Shown: in pieces, positions 1-11,609 of the stretch
How positions within the stretch are numbered: position 1 is the stretch's first letter
Layout of the letters: every line of letters begins with the position of its first letter
Assembly (NCBI RefSeq): GCF_002575655.3
Contig: NC_053037.3
Location: 570,626,880 to 570,690,879 of the forward strand
Direction of reading: 5' to 3'
From: Aegilops tauschii subsp. strangulata
Taxonomy: Eukaryota; Streptophyta; Magnoliopsida; Poales; Poaceae
DNA: 64,000 nucleotides
Made by a program: the position numbers and the translations under genes
Notes under the pieces: model-generated
Told to the model about the DNA's origin: nothing
What the model saw: the letters and a program-made list of their open reading frames with translations, nothing else
The model's database searches: none

Positions 1-127
1 AGCCTAAGCTGGTGTTCTTTCTCTGGGAAATAGTGGTCCAAGCCATAGTTCCAAGAATATAGAGCTGGACAGTCTTTTTGAGCAGAAAAATGATGTTGCA
101 AAGGCTGTAGCTGAGGAGCTTGAAAAG
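1..127 (+). other. Partial exon of an unidentified gene (right edge)
   Basis: One frame is open from just after a stop near position 5 to a good splice donor, AAG|GTAACC, at 127/128. The peptide is hydrophilic and ends in a helical acidic stretch (AVAEELEK). Sequence after 128 is T-rich and intron-like, with no long reading frame. I do not recognise the protein. The 5' part of the gene would lie before this window. Either the whole open stretch or only the part after the AG near 32 could be exonic. It could also be a chance open frame, since only 127 bases are visible. Confidence 0.3.
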
Positions 128-523
128 GTAACCCTATTAACCTGTTTTTCTTATTACATGTGCTACTTACTGCCACAGCGCATCATTACATGTATTTAAG
201 TTATTCTGCCTGCTCTGAAGTTGAAAAGCGTTGAGGTCCTGATGTACAATATTATAGTCGTATACCCTTTGTATTTTCCTTGTTATGCAAGGAGTTTTTT
301 GCGTATTGTACCACACATGTGCGTGCATAGCCTATGGCCACCTAGGAATGCAAGTTTGAGTCTAGCTGTTTCGGATCGGGGGTTTGTGTTTAGTGCAATT
401 GTCACTTGTGTAGTCTGGTCGACGAGGCTATGTCGCTTGTGTCGTGCCCTCTGTTTGGTCTTTGATCCTATTTCCCTTGTAAACTAGATCAATCCTCTTT
501 CTGAATGAGATCACAATCAGGTG

Positions 524-542
524 CCCCCCCCCCCCCCCCCCC
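524..542. repeat. Poly-C tract (19 C)
   Basis: An uninterrupted run of 19 C. The surrounding stretch 128-808 has no convincing exon, RNA gene or terminal repeat that I can see. The run length is likely to be variable and error-prone in assemblies. Confidence 0.85.
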
Positions 543-808
543 AATGTCGGTTTTAAAACAAGAAACACATCGCGCCCCAAATATTACATTACAAATGTGT
601 TCGTTTTAATTTTCTAAATTTGCTACCAGCCACCTTGCATACAAGTGATACCTTGCTCAATGACTTCAATTTTTGCTCATTCACTGTGCCAAGAAAAGAG
701 TTCTGTCAGCTACAACAACACTTCGTAGTTATCTGTTAGCTTTAATACCAATGCTAGCACTATTTATCTAAATTTTAATTTGCATTGCTCAATCTGATGT
801 TAGTATGA

Positions 809-884
809 AAGTTTGTACGAGTGCGCGTCAAGATCAAACCGGAGAAGCCCCTTTGAGGTTCTTAGGGAATGTTGAGCGAGGTAA
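809..884 (+). pseudogene. Zinc-knuckle retroelement ORF, left part before Harbinger insertion
   Basis: A degraded frame reads VRVRVKI and then, after one frame change and a stop, LRFLGNVERG. This resembles the segment that precedes the CX2CX4HX4C zinc knuckle (zf-CCHC_4, usually with DUF4283) in plant non-LTR element proteins. The frame runs directly into the sequence resuming at 5601 once the element at 885-5600 and one TAA copy are ignored. This shows the Harbinger composite landed inside an already decaying retroelement ORF. The family assignment rests on pattern similarity only. Confidence 0.5.
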
Positions 885-1109
885 GAGCATTTCTAGTAGT
901 ACCCCTAAACCTTCAAACCCTCAAAAATAACCGCTTTTTTACGGGTTGAGACGAAAAATTCCTAAAGAATAGAACCCCTTAACCCTTAAACCCTCAAAAA
1001 AATTTAGAGGCTCAACCCCTATTCTCCTTCCCAGCCTGTAGAAACAAGGGTTGGCCAGCCCAACCCCTCCCCGACCCGGTTCCATCACCAACGACGCGCG
1101 GGAGGGAAT

Positions 1110-1510
1110 TTTCAGCTCCCCCTCCCCGGATCCGGCCGCCCTCCCGCCGCGCCGCGCCCCGGCGCTCCATCCCCGGCCGCCCCTCCGCCTCCCCGCCCCG
1201 CCGTGCACCGCCCCGCCGCCTCCCCGCCCCGCCGTGCGCCCTCCTCCCCGCCCCGGCCGCCCTCCCGCCGGCCGCCCCTCCCGCCTCCCCTGCGCCGCCG
1301 CGGCCCGGCCGCCCTCCCGCCTCCCCTCCCGCCCTGACCGGCCGCCCAGGAGCCGGCATCGAGGAGCCGCGCCGCCGCCCTGCCCTCCCGCCGGTCGCCC
1401 AGGTCGTCCAAGCCGCGCCGCCGCCCTGCCCTCCCGCCGGCCGCCCTCCCGCCGTCCAAGCCGCACCCCGGCCGCCCTCCCGCCGGCCGCCTCCGCCGCC
1501 TCCTCCGAGG
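1110..1510. repeat. GC-rich CCGCCCTCCCGCC minisatellite-like tract
   Basis: This stretch is dominated by repeats around CGCCCTCCCGCC with variations such as CCGGCCGCC. It lies in the leader of the transposase half, before a GT...AG leader intron (about 1510-1594). Open frames on both strands here are products of base composition, not genes. The G-rich complementary strand has closely spaced runs of three G and could form quadruplexes, but that is inference. Confidence 0.7.
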
Positions 1511-1594
1511 TGAGGTATGTGCTTTTTTTTCATTTTGTTTCATTTTCTTTATTTTTTTCATTTTTTAGCACTAATTAGTGACTGTCCTTTGCAG

Positions 1595-2933
1595 ATGGAG
1601 ATGAACAATGAGGAGATTGTCATGGACTCGATGTCCGATTCGTCGGATTGGTCGACATCCGACGATTCCGACATTGATGAGTTGTTGCAAGACGACGTCG
1701 AGATGATGAGCCTCCTCATCGACGTGCAATCGTTTGAAAACCGCGTGAAGCTGATGGATCAGAGGAGAGGGTCGAAGATGGGGCGAGTCACCATCTACCG
1801 GAACCGCGCTCTCGGACACGAGCATTTGATGGAAGACTACTTCGCGGAGGTACCTACATACCCTCCTCGTCTCTTCCGCAGAAGGTACTGAATGCGGCGT
1901 AGTTTGTTTGTGAAGATTGTCACGATTGTGAGGCCGCCTCCTATTACTTTAAACGTCGTAGATCCGCCGCCGGTATCATGGGGTTTAGTGCATATCAAAA
2001 GATATCGGCGGCAATGCGGGTACTCGCTTATGGCATACCCGCGGATTATACCGACGAGTATCTTCGCATTGGGCAAGATACAACTACGGAGTCAGTCCGT
2101 AGGTTTGCCAAGTTGGTCATCCGGTTGTACGGTGAGCACTATCTTCGGGCACCAAACGAGGAAGATACAAAGAGATTAATGGAAATGAATGAAAAAAGGG
2201 GATGGCCGGGGATGCTTGGTAGTCTTGATTGCATGCATTGGAGGTGGAAAATTTGCCCAAAGGCATGGCACGGAATGTATTGCGGTAAAAGCCGTGATGC
2301 TACCATTGTGCTTGAGGCCGTAGCATCTCAGGACACATGGATTTGGCATGCATTCTTTGGGTTGCCGGGAACACTCAATGATATCAATATCCTCAATAGA
2401 TCTCCTTTGTTCAAAAGATTAATTTCTGGGGATGCTCCAGCTTGCAACTACAAAATCATGGACAATGAGTACTCAATGGGATACTATCTCACCGATGGCA
2501 TCTATCCCGAATGGGCAACTCTTGTGAAGTCCATCAAGGAGAAAAATGGGGTGCCCTTAACAAGAAAAGAGGCTCATATCACCAAGGCACAAGAGGCAGC
2601 CCGCAAGGATATTGAGAGAGCTTTCGGTGTTTTGCAAGCAAGGTTTCCATAGTTCGTGGTCCAGCTCGGTTTTGGGACAAAAAAACCTTGGTGAACATCA
2701 TGAAATGTTGTGTGATTCTACACAACATGATCCTAGAGGATGAGAGAGGGTTAAACCTCCCTTGTTTCTATGACAATGTTGGTACCCGTGTGCAACCGGA
2801 AAGAAACCCTTCTCGCATACACGCTTTTCTTCAAGCACATCGTGAGATTGAGGATGCAACCACTCATGGTCGGCTCCGGGATGATCTAGTAGAGCACCAC
2901 TGGCAGTTGGATGGGCGGCGCATTGGCCCATGA
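1595..2933 (+). pseudogene. Harbinger DDE transposase (HARBI1-like), inactivated
   Basis: This would be the DDE endonuclease that cuts and pastes the element. I place the start at ATG 1595, just after a leader-intron acceptor (CTTTGCAG). The N-terminus is Ser/Asp-rich. The DDE_4-type core follows, with Asp in LGSLDCMHW (codon 2227), Asp in LNDINIL (codon 2380) and Glu in KDIERAFG (codon 2614), so all three catalytic residues are still encoded. The gene is broken three times: an in-frame TGA at 1889, a lost base near 1932 (conserved reading moves to the next frame before GFSAYQKIS) and another near 2646, with the C-terminus continuing as NIMKCCVILHNMI in a different frame. Total coding length is close to the family norm of about 400 residues. 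It is not functional as read. Confidence 0.88.
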
Positions 2934-3309
2934 TGTATCTTTGTTTTACTTTTCTATGTCCTATTTGATTCGAACAATTAGTGTAATTTGCTCAAACATT
3001 GTTGTAATAATTTGAATGATTATTGTTTTATTCGGTGTTGTAATGATAACTAGAATGATTATTGTTTTATGTCAAATGTGATGGAATTTGTGATATGTCA
3101 TATGATGAAATGTGATGAAATGTGTGATATATGAAATGACAGTTTTAAAGGTTGGGGTTGAGGCAAAGACTAGAACCCTCAAATCCAACCCTTAAAGTAG
3201 TTTAAGGGTTGGGTTTGAGGGTTCTAGTCTTTGCCCCTGTTTTTCAACCCTTAAAAGTGTCAAAAACTAGCACTTCTCAACCCTTAAAACTGCTATAAGG
3301 GTTTGAGGG

Positions 3310-3353
3310 TTTGAGGGCTCTACTAGTAGAGTTTGAGGGTTCTACTAGTAGAG
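3310..3353. repeat. 22-bp tandem duplication at the inner element junction
   Basis: Two 22-bp units (3310-3331 and 3332-3353), differing at one base, contain CTACTAGTAGAG. They sit where the right end of the transposase half meets the left end of the Myb half (3351). A normal right end reads CTACTAGTAATGCTC; here the last bases and any TAA duplication are missing. The two halves are therefore fused rather than separated by host DNA. Confidence 0.7.
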
Positions 3354-3624
3354 CATTACTAGTTGAGCCCTCAAACCCTCAAACCCCTAAAAATAACCGC
3401 TTTTTTACAGTTTTCGCCGAAAAAACGCCGTAGACTAGAACCTCTAAACCCTCAAACCCGTAAAAAAATTTAGAGGTCCAACCCTCAAACCACTTTGCAA
3501 CCTGAAGAAGTAGGGGTTGAGAGGAAAATCACCCCCAACCCGCACTTCTCCTCCTCTCTCGCGCGGGAGCCAACTGCCTCCTCCTCCCGGCCTCCTCCTC
3601 CCGCCGCCTCCTGCCGCGCCGGCC

Positions 3625-5219
3625 ATGGAGGGCCCCGCCGCCACGGCGCCCCCGCCCGCCGTGCCCGCCCCGCCCGTCCCACCCGCCCCGGCTCCCGCCC
3701 CCGCCCCCGCCCCCGCCCACTCGACCGTGGCCGACGTCGTGGCGGCGACCCACGTCGGGGCCAAGCGGCGGCGGGCGGGCCTCGCACCTCCTCCTGCCGC
3801 CTCCCCGGCCACCGTCACCGCCCCGGCGCCCGCCCCGGCCACCAAGAAGAGCCGGCCGAAGGCGGCCTCCAAGGTCGCCGGCTCGTCCCCGGCCGTGACC
3901 AAGCTGCGGAAGAAGCTCGCGCAGCGGAACAAGCCTGCGGCCCCGCCCGCCGCCGTCGTCGAACCTCCTCCCGCCGCGCACGAGGTGTTCGAGGAAATGG
4001 CAACCCCATCCTCGTTCATGGACCTCCTCCAAAACGCGGAGGTGGACCTCGGAGCTCCGCCCCTACACCCCTTTAGGGTTGGTGACGACTTGGAGGAAAA
4101 GGAGGAAGATGAGGAGGATGAAGGGGATGACGAGGAGGAGGTGGCCGAGATAGGGGAGGAGGCATTCACCGCCGCTTCCCGCCCACACGTGCGGTCGACA
4201 AACTACACCGAGCCGGAAGATGTCCTCTTGGTTCGTGCTTGGGGAGCTATGGGAATGGATGCAACCACCGGCACCGATCAAACCAGTAAACGTTATTGGC
4301 AAAGGATCGAGGACGTCTATTGTAGGATCAAGCCGAAGAATAGTGGGTTCATCCATCGTACTTTCCGGTCGCTTCAAGGCCGGTGGGAGTTGATCAATCC
4401 CGCTTGTGCTCGTTGGAGTGCGGCCATGGACCAAGTGAGGGATGCACCACCTAGTGGAACCGTGGAGAGCGACTATGTGAGTACATATTTCTTCACTATT
4501 TTGATTATGTTTGTGCACTATGCTATTGGTGGGTTCTTATGTGATTTATATGTGGTTGATAGGAGACAATTGCCGGCATGAGGTACAAGGAGATGGCCGC
4601 TTCCAAGGGCAAGCCATTCCCATTTAAGCATGTTTGGTCAATTCTTCAAACCTTTGACAAGTGGAAGTTGAGGGATCAAGAGACCGCACCCAAGAAGTCG
4701 GCAATGCTAAGGATGGATGATAGTGAAGATGAGGAGGAGAGGAACTTGGGCAAGCCCGAGGGAACCAAGAAGGGCAAGCTAAGGGTGAAGATGGAAGAAG
4801 AGGCGTCAAGCCTAAGGGAGAAGATGGACCACATGATGAAGGCAAGAGAGGAATTGACAACGAAGACATTGGAGACGAAGCTTCTTATCACCGAGAAGAA
4901 GAAAGAGGTCAAGCTTGCACAAGTTGAAGCAAAGTGTGAAGAAGCAAAGCGCAAGGCCGAGTTGGAGGAGAGGATGATCAAGCTCAAAGAGGCAAAGGTA
5001 TGGAAAGAACTCATGGTGGAAGAGAAAGAGCACATTATGATGTCCAAGAAGGACATGGATCAAGACCAATTGCAATGGTGGAAGGACACCAAGGAGGACA
5101 TCGCAGAGAGGAAGAGGATGTTCCGTGTTGCGTCCTCTACTTTTCGAGGTGACACTCCGATGAGTAGTTGTGGTGATGGCGGTGTGTACGACTCCACCGA
5201 TGCCGATGGAGATGCTTGA
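3625..5219 (+). CDS. Myb/SANT-like protein of Harbinger element (ORF1 partner), intact
   Basis: Exons 3625-4476 and 4563-5219, joined in phase 0 across an 86-bp intron (TAT|GTGAGT ... GATAG|GAG), encode about 502 residues with no stop. The N-terminal ~140 residues are Pro/Ala-rich and low complexity, followed by an acidic stretch (about 150-190). A Myb/SANT-like DNA-binding region comes next (about 190-285, starting RSTNYTEPEDVLLVRAW). The C-terminal half resembles the NAM-associated domain, with a long charged coiled coil (about 360-470) rich in Lys and Glu. In the PIF/Harbinger superfamily this second protein binds element ends and helps bring the transposase to DNA. The ATG at 3625 is chosen because the sequence before it is element-terminal DNA. 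Family members are often misannotated as glutathione transferase T3-like. It outlives its broken transposase neighbour. Confidence 0.85.
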
Positions 5220-5600
5220 TGGAGCCCGCTTGTGGTCTAGGAGATGGCGCCGAGGTGCAACTTTTTGGTGATGGTGCCGATGAGAGGAGGAAGATGATGA
5301 TTTTGTGATGTAAACTATTAAACCATGCATCAACGATTGTCATTTGGTAGTTTGTTTGGAAGTTGATTGTGTTCTTGTTGTCATAAATTATGAGATGTCA
5401 AATGATAGATTTAAAGCTTGGGGTCGAGGAAAAGACTAGAACCCTCAAATCTAATCCTTAAAGCAGTTTAAGGGTTGGGTTTAAGGGTTCTAGTATTTGC
5501 CCCTGTTTTTCAACCCTTAAAAGTGTCAAAAAGTGGCACTTCTCAACCCTTAAAACTGCTTTAAGGATTTGAGGGTTTGAGGGTTCTACTAGTAATGCTC

Positions 5601-5754
5601 TAAACTGCCCCTAACGTTCCATGTGCTATACGACAAGATGCCGCTTTTTTGCGCAGATTACGATACGATCGACCATGTTATAGAACATTGTGGGTATGGG
5701 GTTCATGATCCAAAGGAGTTTCAGTTTGGCGATTTTATGATGGTTCCAACTTAG
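5601..5754 (+). pseudogene. Zinc-knuckle retroelement ORF, right part
   Basis: This continues the frame interrupted at 884: LPLTFHVLYDKMPLFC is followed by a decayed CX2CX4HX4C knuckle, with the second Cys position now Tyr, the His retained (IDH) and the last Cys retained (EHCG). It then reads GVHDPKEFQFGDFM and ends in TAG. This is the typical zf-CCHC_4 segment of plant LINE-like proteins. A further weak coding trace (KRQRMAE) appears near 6107-6130. Confidence 0.6.
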
Positions 5755-7193
5755 ATGTGTTTCCAGCCCAGAAATGGTTCATTACTCAGCCTCGTGGTAT
5801 TTTACCACATATGGAAGAGGTGGCTGGGCCGTGGATGGAAAACTTGACTCGACCTGATGTGTAAGGAGAAAGATGATTTTGACCCTGCGGATGGAAATAC
5901 AGGTACATGAAGTGCCAATGCAAACAAATGTTAATTTAAGGGATTTCGGTACAAAGCCAGCTTGCAAGATGTTATTGATTGCACGCAACACCGCGTTGGT
6001 CAAGGACCCACCCTTGGCGCCAGGGGGAAATAAAGTGCCATCTCTTAAGATCGTGAGGGCAAAATTGGGATGAGGAATTCTACTCGTTCCTCTTTGCAAG
6101 TTCAAGTGAAAAGGCAGAGGATGGCAGAGTGTGCGACTCCTGATAGCGTTTTCATCACTTCCCCATACTTCTTGTGCACTCTCTGTTCCCCGCTGATTCG
6201 GCTTGGTGTCCTTCCCTTGTTGTGGGTTATGTGTCACGGACTTGGTTCCGCATCCCACGTCCCCTTGCTGGGCATCCCTAGCCTTGGCGACAGGTAGCGA
6301 TGTGCACTTGGGCGCTTGGCGTCCTTGGGTAAGTTCGGGGGCGGTGCCCGAGCTTGCAGCTATGGTGACAACTTGCATGGGAGCACATGATGTAGGAACA
6401 AGGCAGCACACGAATAACTCGCAGCTAGGGAAAGGATGCCTAGCCGGACTTGTAGGCAGTGGAGAGTACACGGGATGTGTGGGAACGGGTGAAAATGCTA
6501 ACGTGAGCGGACTACCGCTGTCGTTAGTCAGCCTTTAGACCCAGAGCTGAGCGGCGAGGGTATGGCGATAGGGGAAGCGAGGAAGATGGGAAGAGGACAC
6601 TGGGAGGAGAAAGGCATCATCTGCCACCCTATGCTTGTGGGCCAGCCGTGATGGTGGAAGGTTGTGGGTAGATTCGGTGTTCACGGTGGATCTGCTACTC
6701 GGGATGCCATGACATGGTCGTTGCGGGGTGAGGTGCCACAACTATGGTGGGTGTGTTTGGTTGTTGGCTAAGGTCCCTTGTGTGGCTCTGTGGTTGTTAT
6801 GGTTGGCACCAATGATGACGGTGACCTTGCACATTGTTTCCTTCCTGAAGTTCTTATTGTGGTGCTACATCCCTCTCCATCGTCATTGTCGGTTTGGCAG
6901 GGTTGCTTTTTGGTCAGGCTCGATGGATGTCGGAGCGGCAACTTCAGACGATAGTTGTATGCTGAGCGACGACTTCTGATGGCGATGCAACAACACTTAA
7001 TGGGTAGGTCTATGAATCTACATTGCAAGGGCGGCGTCCTGATCTATGAGGGCAACGAGTTTGTCAGCACGGTCTATGCGATTTGCGGGTTTGGCTGCTA
7101 CGTCTATGCAGTAGCCTCAGATGTTTGGTGCAATGTTTGTGGTCTGAAGTGGCCGTCTCTTTTGCAGAGATAGAAGCACCAAAATTCTCAAGC
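5755..7193. other. Unassigned sequence between zinc-knuckle remnant and minus-strand Copia
   Basis: Several short open frames exist on both strands, but none has a recognisable domain, splice structure or codon pattern. The first ~450 bases may be the decayed C-terminal part of the zinc-knuckle protein. I see no terminal repeats or target duplications here. Confidence 0.4.
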
Positions 7194-9887
7194 TCATGAT
7201 GGATCGACAACACTGAGTTTGGAGAGATACAAGCCGTGTTGTGCCCTAGTCTAGGCCTTTGTGAAGAAATTGGCCAACTGTAAATTGGAAGGCACATACT
7301 GAAGAGCAATAATTTGATCTTGCACACTTGAGCACATGAAGGAAGCATGAACACCAATATACTTGGTGAGCTTATGGTTCATAGGGTAGCTCACAATACT
7401 ACTGTACTGTCTGAGAAGAGAGAGTAGGTGTAGTGACAGGAACACCAAAATTCCCAAGCAGTCATCATAGCCAATTCACCTCTGCTGCCAAAAGAGCCAT
7501 AGCTTGCAACTCAGCCTTTGCACTCGAACAAGAAAGTGAGGTATGTTTGTTTGTCTTCCAGGCAATGAGAAAAACACCAAGAAATACACAGTAAGTACAA
7601 ACAAACCGGCAAACTTGAGCGTGGGAAGAAGAGACGACGAGAGAGAGTCCCGTGAAGGTATCATAAAACACGGAGGAGGTGACTTTAGTGGATCGAAGTG
7701 GGAGCAGAGACAAACTGACTTAGAATGTGATTGGGATATGGAATGTCCAAAAGAGTGACATCTAAATAGACAAGACTCCCAACAAGATCACGGTAGCACG
7801 TCAAATCAGACAAAGGCTTGCCGTCAGAAGTAGAGGTGGACGTTGAGCTCCATAGGAGTCTCAACATTGCGCTCACCAATAAAAGCATTGCGAGCAAGAA
7901 GGTCCTGGATATACTTCTCTTGGGAAATAAAGAAGCCATCAGAGGAAGTAGAAACATCGTTCCCAAGGAGATAGCGAAGTGGGCCAAGATCAGAGATAAG
8001 AAACCAGCCACTAAGAAAAGGCTTCACAAAGGCAATTTACTTAAGATTCATTGCCAATGATGATCATGTCATCGACATATAGAAGAAGTCTGACCACGAG
8101 CTGAAAGGTGGACATACAGTGCAGGATCATGAGCACTAGTCGGAAAACCAACCATAGTCACCACTAAGACGAATTACTCAAATCAGGCACGAGGGGGACA
8201 TGTGGAGGAAAGGTGGACATACAGTGATGAAAACCAACCATAGTCACCACTACCGTGATCTTAGTGGTGACTATAGTGATGAGGACTAGAATACCTAGGT
8301 GGTGGCTACATGTAAACCTCCTCATGCAACTCACCATAGAAACATTTTTGACATCGAGCCGAGAGACAGACAAATGGCGAATAGAAGCCACAAGAAGTGT
8401 GCGATGAGTAGTCATTTGGGTCACAGGAGCAATTGCATCATCGTAGTCATGGCCATATTCTTTCTGAAAGCCACAAACCACACGACGAGCTTTGTCATGC
8501 TTAAGAGAACCATCAGTCTTAACCTTGTAGAACCACTTACAAGTGATGGTACGAGCATGTGGAGGAAAGGAAATGAGATCCCATGTGCTAGTGAGCTCAC
8601 CAACAGCAATGTCCTCTACCATGGCATGTTGCCGTTCGGGATGGACAATAGCATCATGATAAGAAGTCGTCTCGAGAAGAGCAACGCCAGAATAAGCATA
8701 GCGGTCAATAGTAAGTTGATCTGGAGGCGGTGGGTTGCCAATAGAAGGTGGCATGGTAGTCGAGAGAGATGGCACATGGAAAGAATCCACAACACGTGGA
8801 GAACCATTGTGGTAAAGAAGAGGACGAGGGGGAATCATCATAGAAGCCTCAGGGGACGAGCAAGGTGAGGTAGGCTTAGGTAACGAATGAGGTGGGGAAG
8901 CCGTAGGTGATGTTGGCATGAGGTCTATAACAGTAGTACAGGAAGACATGATATGATGCGTGGACGAGGACATTGCATGAGTGATAGGTGTATCGGGAAA
9001 AGTGAGGAAAGAAATATCCTCAATGGGGATGCCGAAGGAGAGGATGGACATGGATAGAAAGGATCACATCCTAAGAAATGCGCATCAAACAACTGACAGG
9101 ATCCCAACATGGATAACCCTTCTGCTCATCACTGTAACAAAGGAAGACACATTCCCACAGACCAAGCAGTCAGTTTGGTGCGTTCAGGGGGGGGGGACAA
9201 TGTAGCAAAAGCAACCAAATAAACGAAGTGTCGAGTAGTCACAAGAATGACTAAAAAGAAGCTCGAGAGGAATGTCACCTTGCAGAGCAAAAGAAGGCTG
9301 AATGTTGATGGGATAGGTGGAAGTAGAAACAACTTCAACCCAAAATGGAGGCGAAATAGAGGCGACCATCAACGCATGAGCCTCCTTAAGGTGACGATCC
9401 CTTCGCTCATCAACACCATTTTGAGCATGAGCACCAGGACAAGCGAATTCAGCAAGTATGCCTTGCGTAGCAAGGAATCCGCCCAACAAATGAGAGATAT
9501 ATTCACGAGCAGAATCTGCACGGAAGACATGGATAGGAGTGGAAAACTCGGTATGAACCGTGGCGGCAAACGTCAAATCATAGATAAGACCTCACTACAA
9601 GAAGACATAAAATATATCCATGTATGTCTAGAGAAATCATCTATAAAAATAATATAGTAACGATGGCTAGTTTCGAGGCAAAGGGAGCTGGAACCCAAAC
9701 ATCAAAGTGAGCAAGATCGAAAGGACGTTGATGCATAGTCTCACTATAAGGATAAGGTAAACGAAACTGTTTACAAGCCGACAAACCTGATAGTCTAAAG
9801 ACACACGACCAGAGATAGATCCAAGAGGACCACGCCGAATTAAGGATGGGAGATGAGAGCCACACAAGTGACCTAAGACGATGATGC
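7194..9887 (-). pseudogene. Copia pol polyprotein, decayed (integrase, RT, RNase H), C-terminal part
   Basis: Read on the minus strand, this is the second half of a Ty1/Copia polyprotein. An integrase region (about 9865-9180) includes ACPGAHAQNGVDERRDRH. A reverse transcriptase region follows (about 8700-7700; TWDLISFPPHARTITCKWFY and WFLISDLGPLRYLLG). An RNase H and C-terminus (about 7715-7194) contain CSSAKAELQAMALLAAEVNWL and LQLANFFTKA, ending in TGA at 7194. The frame changes repeatedly and contains stops, so it is non-functional. Order and orientation are normal for Copia (integrase before RT). The N-terminal part lies beyond the Angela-type insertion, at 18440-19280. Confidence 0.85.
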
Positions 9888-11595
9888 TCAAGGAAATATG
9901 CCCTAGAGGCAATAATAAAGTATTATTTATTTCCTTGTATCATGATAAATGTTTATTATTCATGCTAGAATTGTATTAACCGGAAACATAATACATGTGT
10001 GAATATATAGACAAACAGAGTGTCACTAGTATGCCTCTACTTGACTAGCTCGTTAATCAAAGATGGTTATGTTTCCTAGCCATAGACATAAGTTGTCATT
10101 TGATTAACGAGATCACCTCATTAGGAGAATGACGTGATTGACTTGACCCATTCCGTTAGCTTAGCACTCGATCGTTTAGTATGTTGCTATTGCTTTCTTC
10201 ATGACTTATACATGTTCCTATGACTATGAGATTATGCAACTCCCGTTTACCGGAGGAACACTTTGTGTGCTACCAAACGTCACAACGTAAATGGGTGATT
10301 ATAAAGATGCTCTACAGGTGTCTCCAAAGGTACTTATTGGGTTGGCGTATTTCGAGATTAGGATTTGTCACTCCGATTATCGGAGAGGTATCTCTGGGCC
10401 CACCCGGTAATGCACATCACTATAAGCCTTGCAAGCATTGTGACTAATGAGTTAGTTGCGGGATGATGTGTTACGGAACGAGTAAAGAGACTTGCTGGTA
10501 ACGAGATTGAACTAGGTATCGAGATACCGATGATCAAATCTCGGGCAAGTAACATACCGGTGACAAAGGGAACAACGTATGTTGTTATGCGGTCTGACTG
10601 ATAAAGATCTTCGTAGAATATGTGGGAGCCAATATGGGCATCCAGGTCCCGCTATTGGTTATTGACCGGAGACGTGTCTCGGTCATGTCTACATAGTTCT
10701 CGAACCCGTAGGGTCCGCACGCTTAACGTTACGATGACAGTTTTATTGAGTTTTGATGTACCGAAGGAGTTCGGAGTCCCGGATGAGATCGGGGATATGA
10801 CGAGGAGTCTCGAAATGGTCGAGACATAAAAATCAATATATTGAACGACTATATTCGGACTTCGGAAAGGTTCCAAGTGATTCGGGTATTTTTTGGAGTA
10901 CCGGAGAATTACGGGAATTCGTATTGGGCCTTAATGGGCCATACGGGAAAGGAGAGAAAGGCCTCAAAAGGTGGCCGCGCCCCTCCCCATGGTCTGGTCC
11001 GAATTGGACTAGGAAAGGGGGGCGCACCCTTCCTTCTTTCTCCTTCCCCTTCCCTTCTCCTACTCCCACAAGGAAAGGAGGAGTCCTACTCCCGGTGGGA
11101 GTAGGACTCCCCCCTATGGCGCGCCTCTCCCCTTGGCCGGCTGCCTCCCCCTTGCTCCTTTATATACGGGGGCAGGGGGCACCCCAGAGACACAACAATT
11201 GATCCTTGAGATCTCTTAGCCGTGTGCAGTGCCCCCCTCCACCATATTACACCTCGATAATACCGTTGCGGAGCTTAGGCGAAGCCCTGCATCGGTGGAA
11301 CATCATCATCGTCACCACGCCGTCGTGCTGACGAAACTCTCCCTCAACACTCGGCTGGATCGGAGTTCGAGGGACGTCATCGAGCTGAACGTGTGTAGAA
11401 CTCGGAGGTGCCGTATGTTCGGTACTTGATCGGTCGGATCGTGAAGACGTACGACTACATCAACCGCGTTGTGATAACGCTTCCGTTGTCGGTCTACGAG
11501 GGTACGTGGACAACACTCTCCCCTCTCGTTGCTATGCATCACCATGATCTTGCGTGTGCGTAGGAATTTTTTTGAAATTACTAAGTTCCCCAACA
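9888..11595 (+). repeat. 5' LTR of Angela-type element
   Basis: It starts TCAAGGAAATATGCCCTAG (the canonical TG is changed to TC) and ends CCCCAACA. It contains U3, a TATA box and R/U5. Its differences from the right LTR are scattered substitutions with no large indel. Confidence 0.93.
11159..11167 (+). promoter_or_regulatory. LTR promoter TATA box
   Basis: CTCCTTTATATACGGGGG lies in the LTR about 430 bp before its end, where BARE-type promoters start transcription. The same box occurs in the right LTR near 17998-18006, where it could drive transcription into the flanking DNA. Confidence 0.6.
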
Positions 11596-11596
11596 G

Positions 11597-11609
11597 TGGC
11601 ATCCGAGCC
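11597..11609 (+). other. Primer binding site (tRNA-Met type, two mismatches)
   Basis: TGGCATCCGAGCC begins two bases after the LTR. The usual initiator tRNA-Met complement is TGGTATCAGAGCC, so two of 13 positions differ. Confidence 0.75.

Larger units (their letters stand above)
885..5600 (+). mobile_element. Composite PIF/Harbinger DNA transposon (transposase half plus Myb-like half)
   Basis: The left end GAGCATTTCTAGTAGTACC and the right end, read inverted, GAGCATTACTAGTAGAACC form matching terminal inverted repeats. The element is flanked by TAA at 882-884 and 5601-5603, the 3-bp target duplication typical of PIF/Harbinger. It encodes the two proteins of the superfamily: a DDE transposase (decayed) and a Myb/SANT-like protein (intact). 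Unusually, a second left end begins at 3351 and a second right subterminal region occupies about 3141-3350. The 4.7-kb unit therefore looks like two related elements fused head to tail, with no TAA at the inner junction. The 5' part of the first half is very GC-rich. Confidence 0.85.

Noticed and set aside
939..1578. Long overlapping open frames on both strands (up to 175 codons)
   Set aside because: They lie in the GC-rich CCGCCCTCCCGCC tract and are low-complexity Arg/Gly/Pro strings in every frame, caused by composition.
3444..4169. Minus-strand frame of 241 codons
   Set aside because: It is the antisense of the Pro/Ala-rich and acidic N-terminus of the Myb-like protein. The plus strand has the splice structure and domain.
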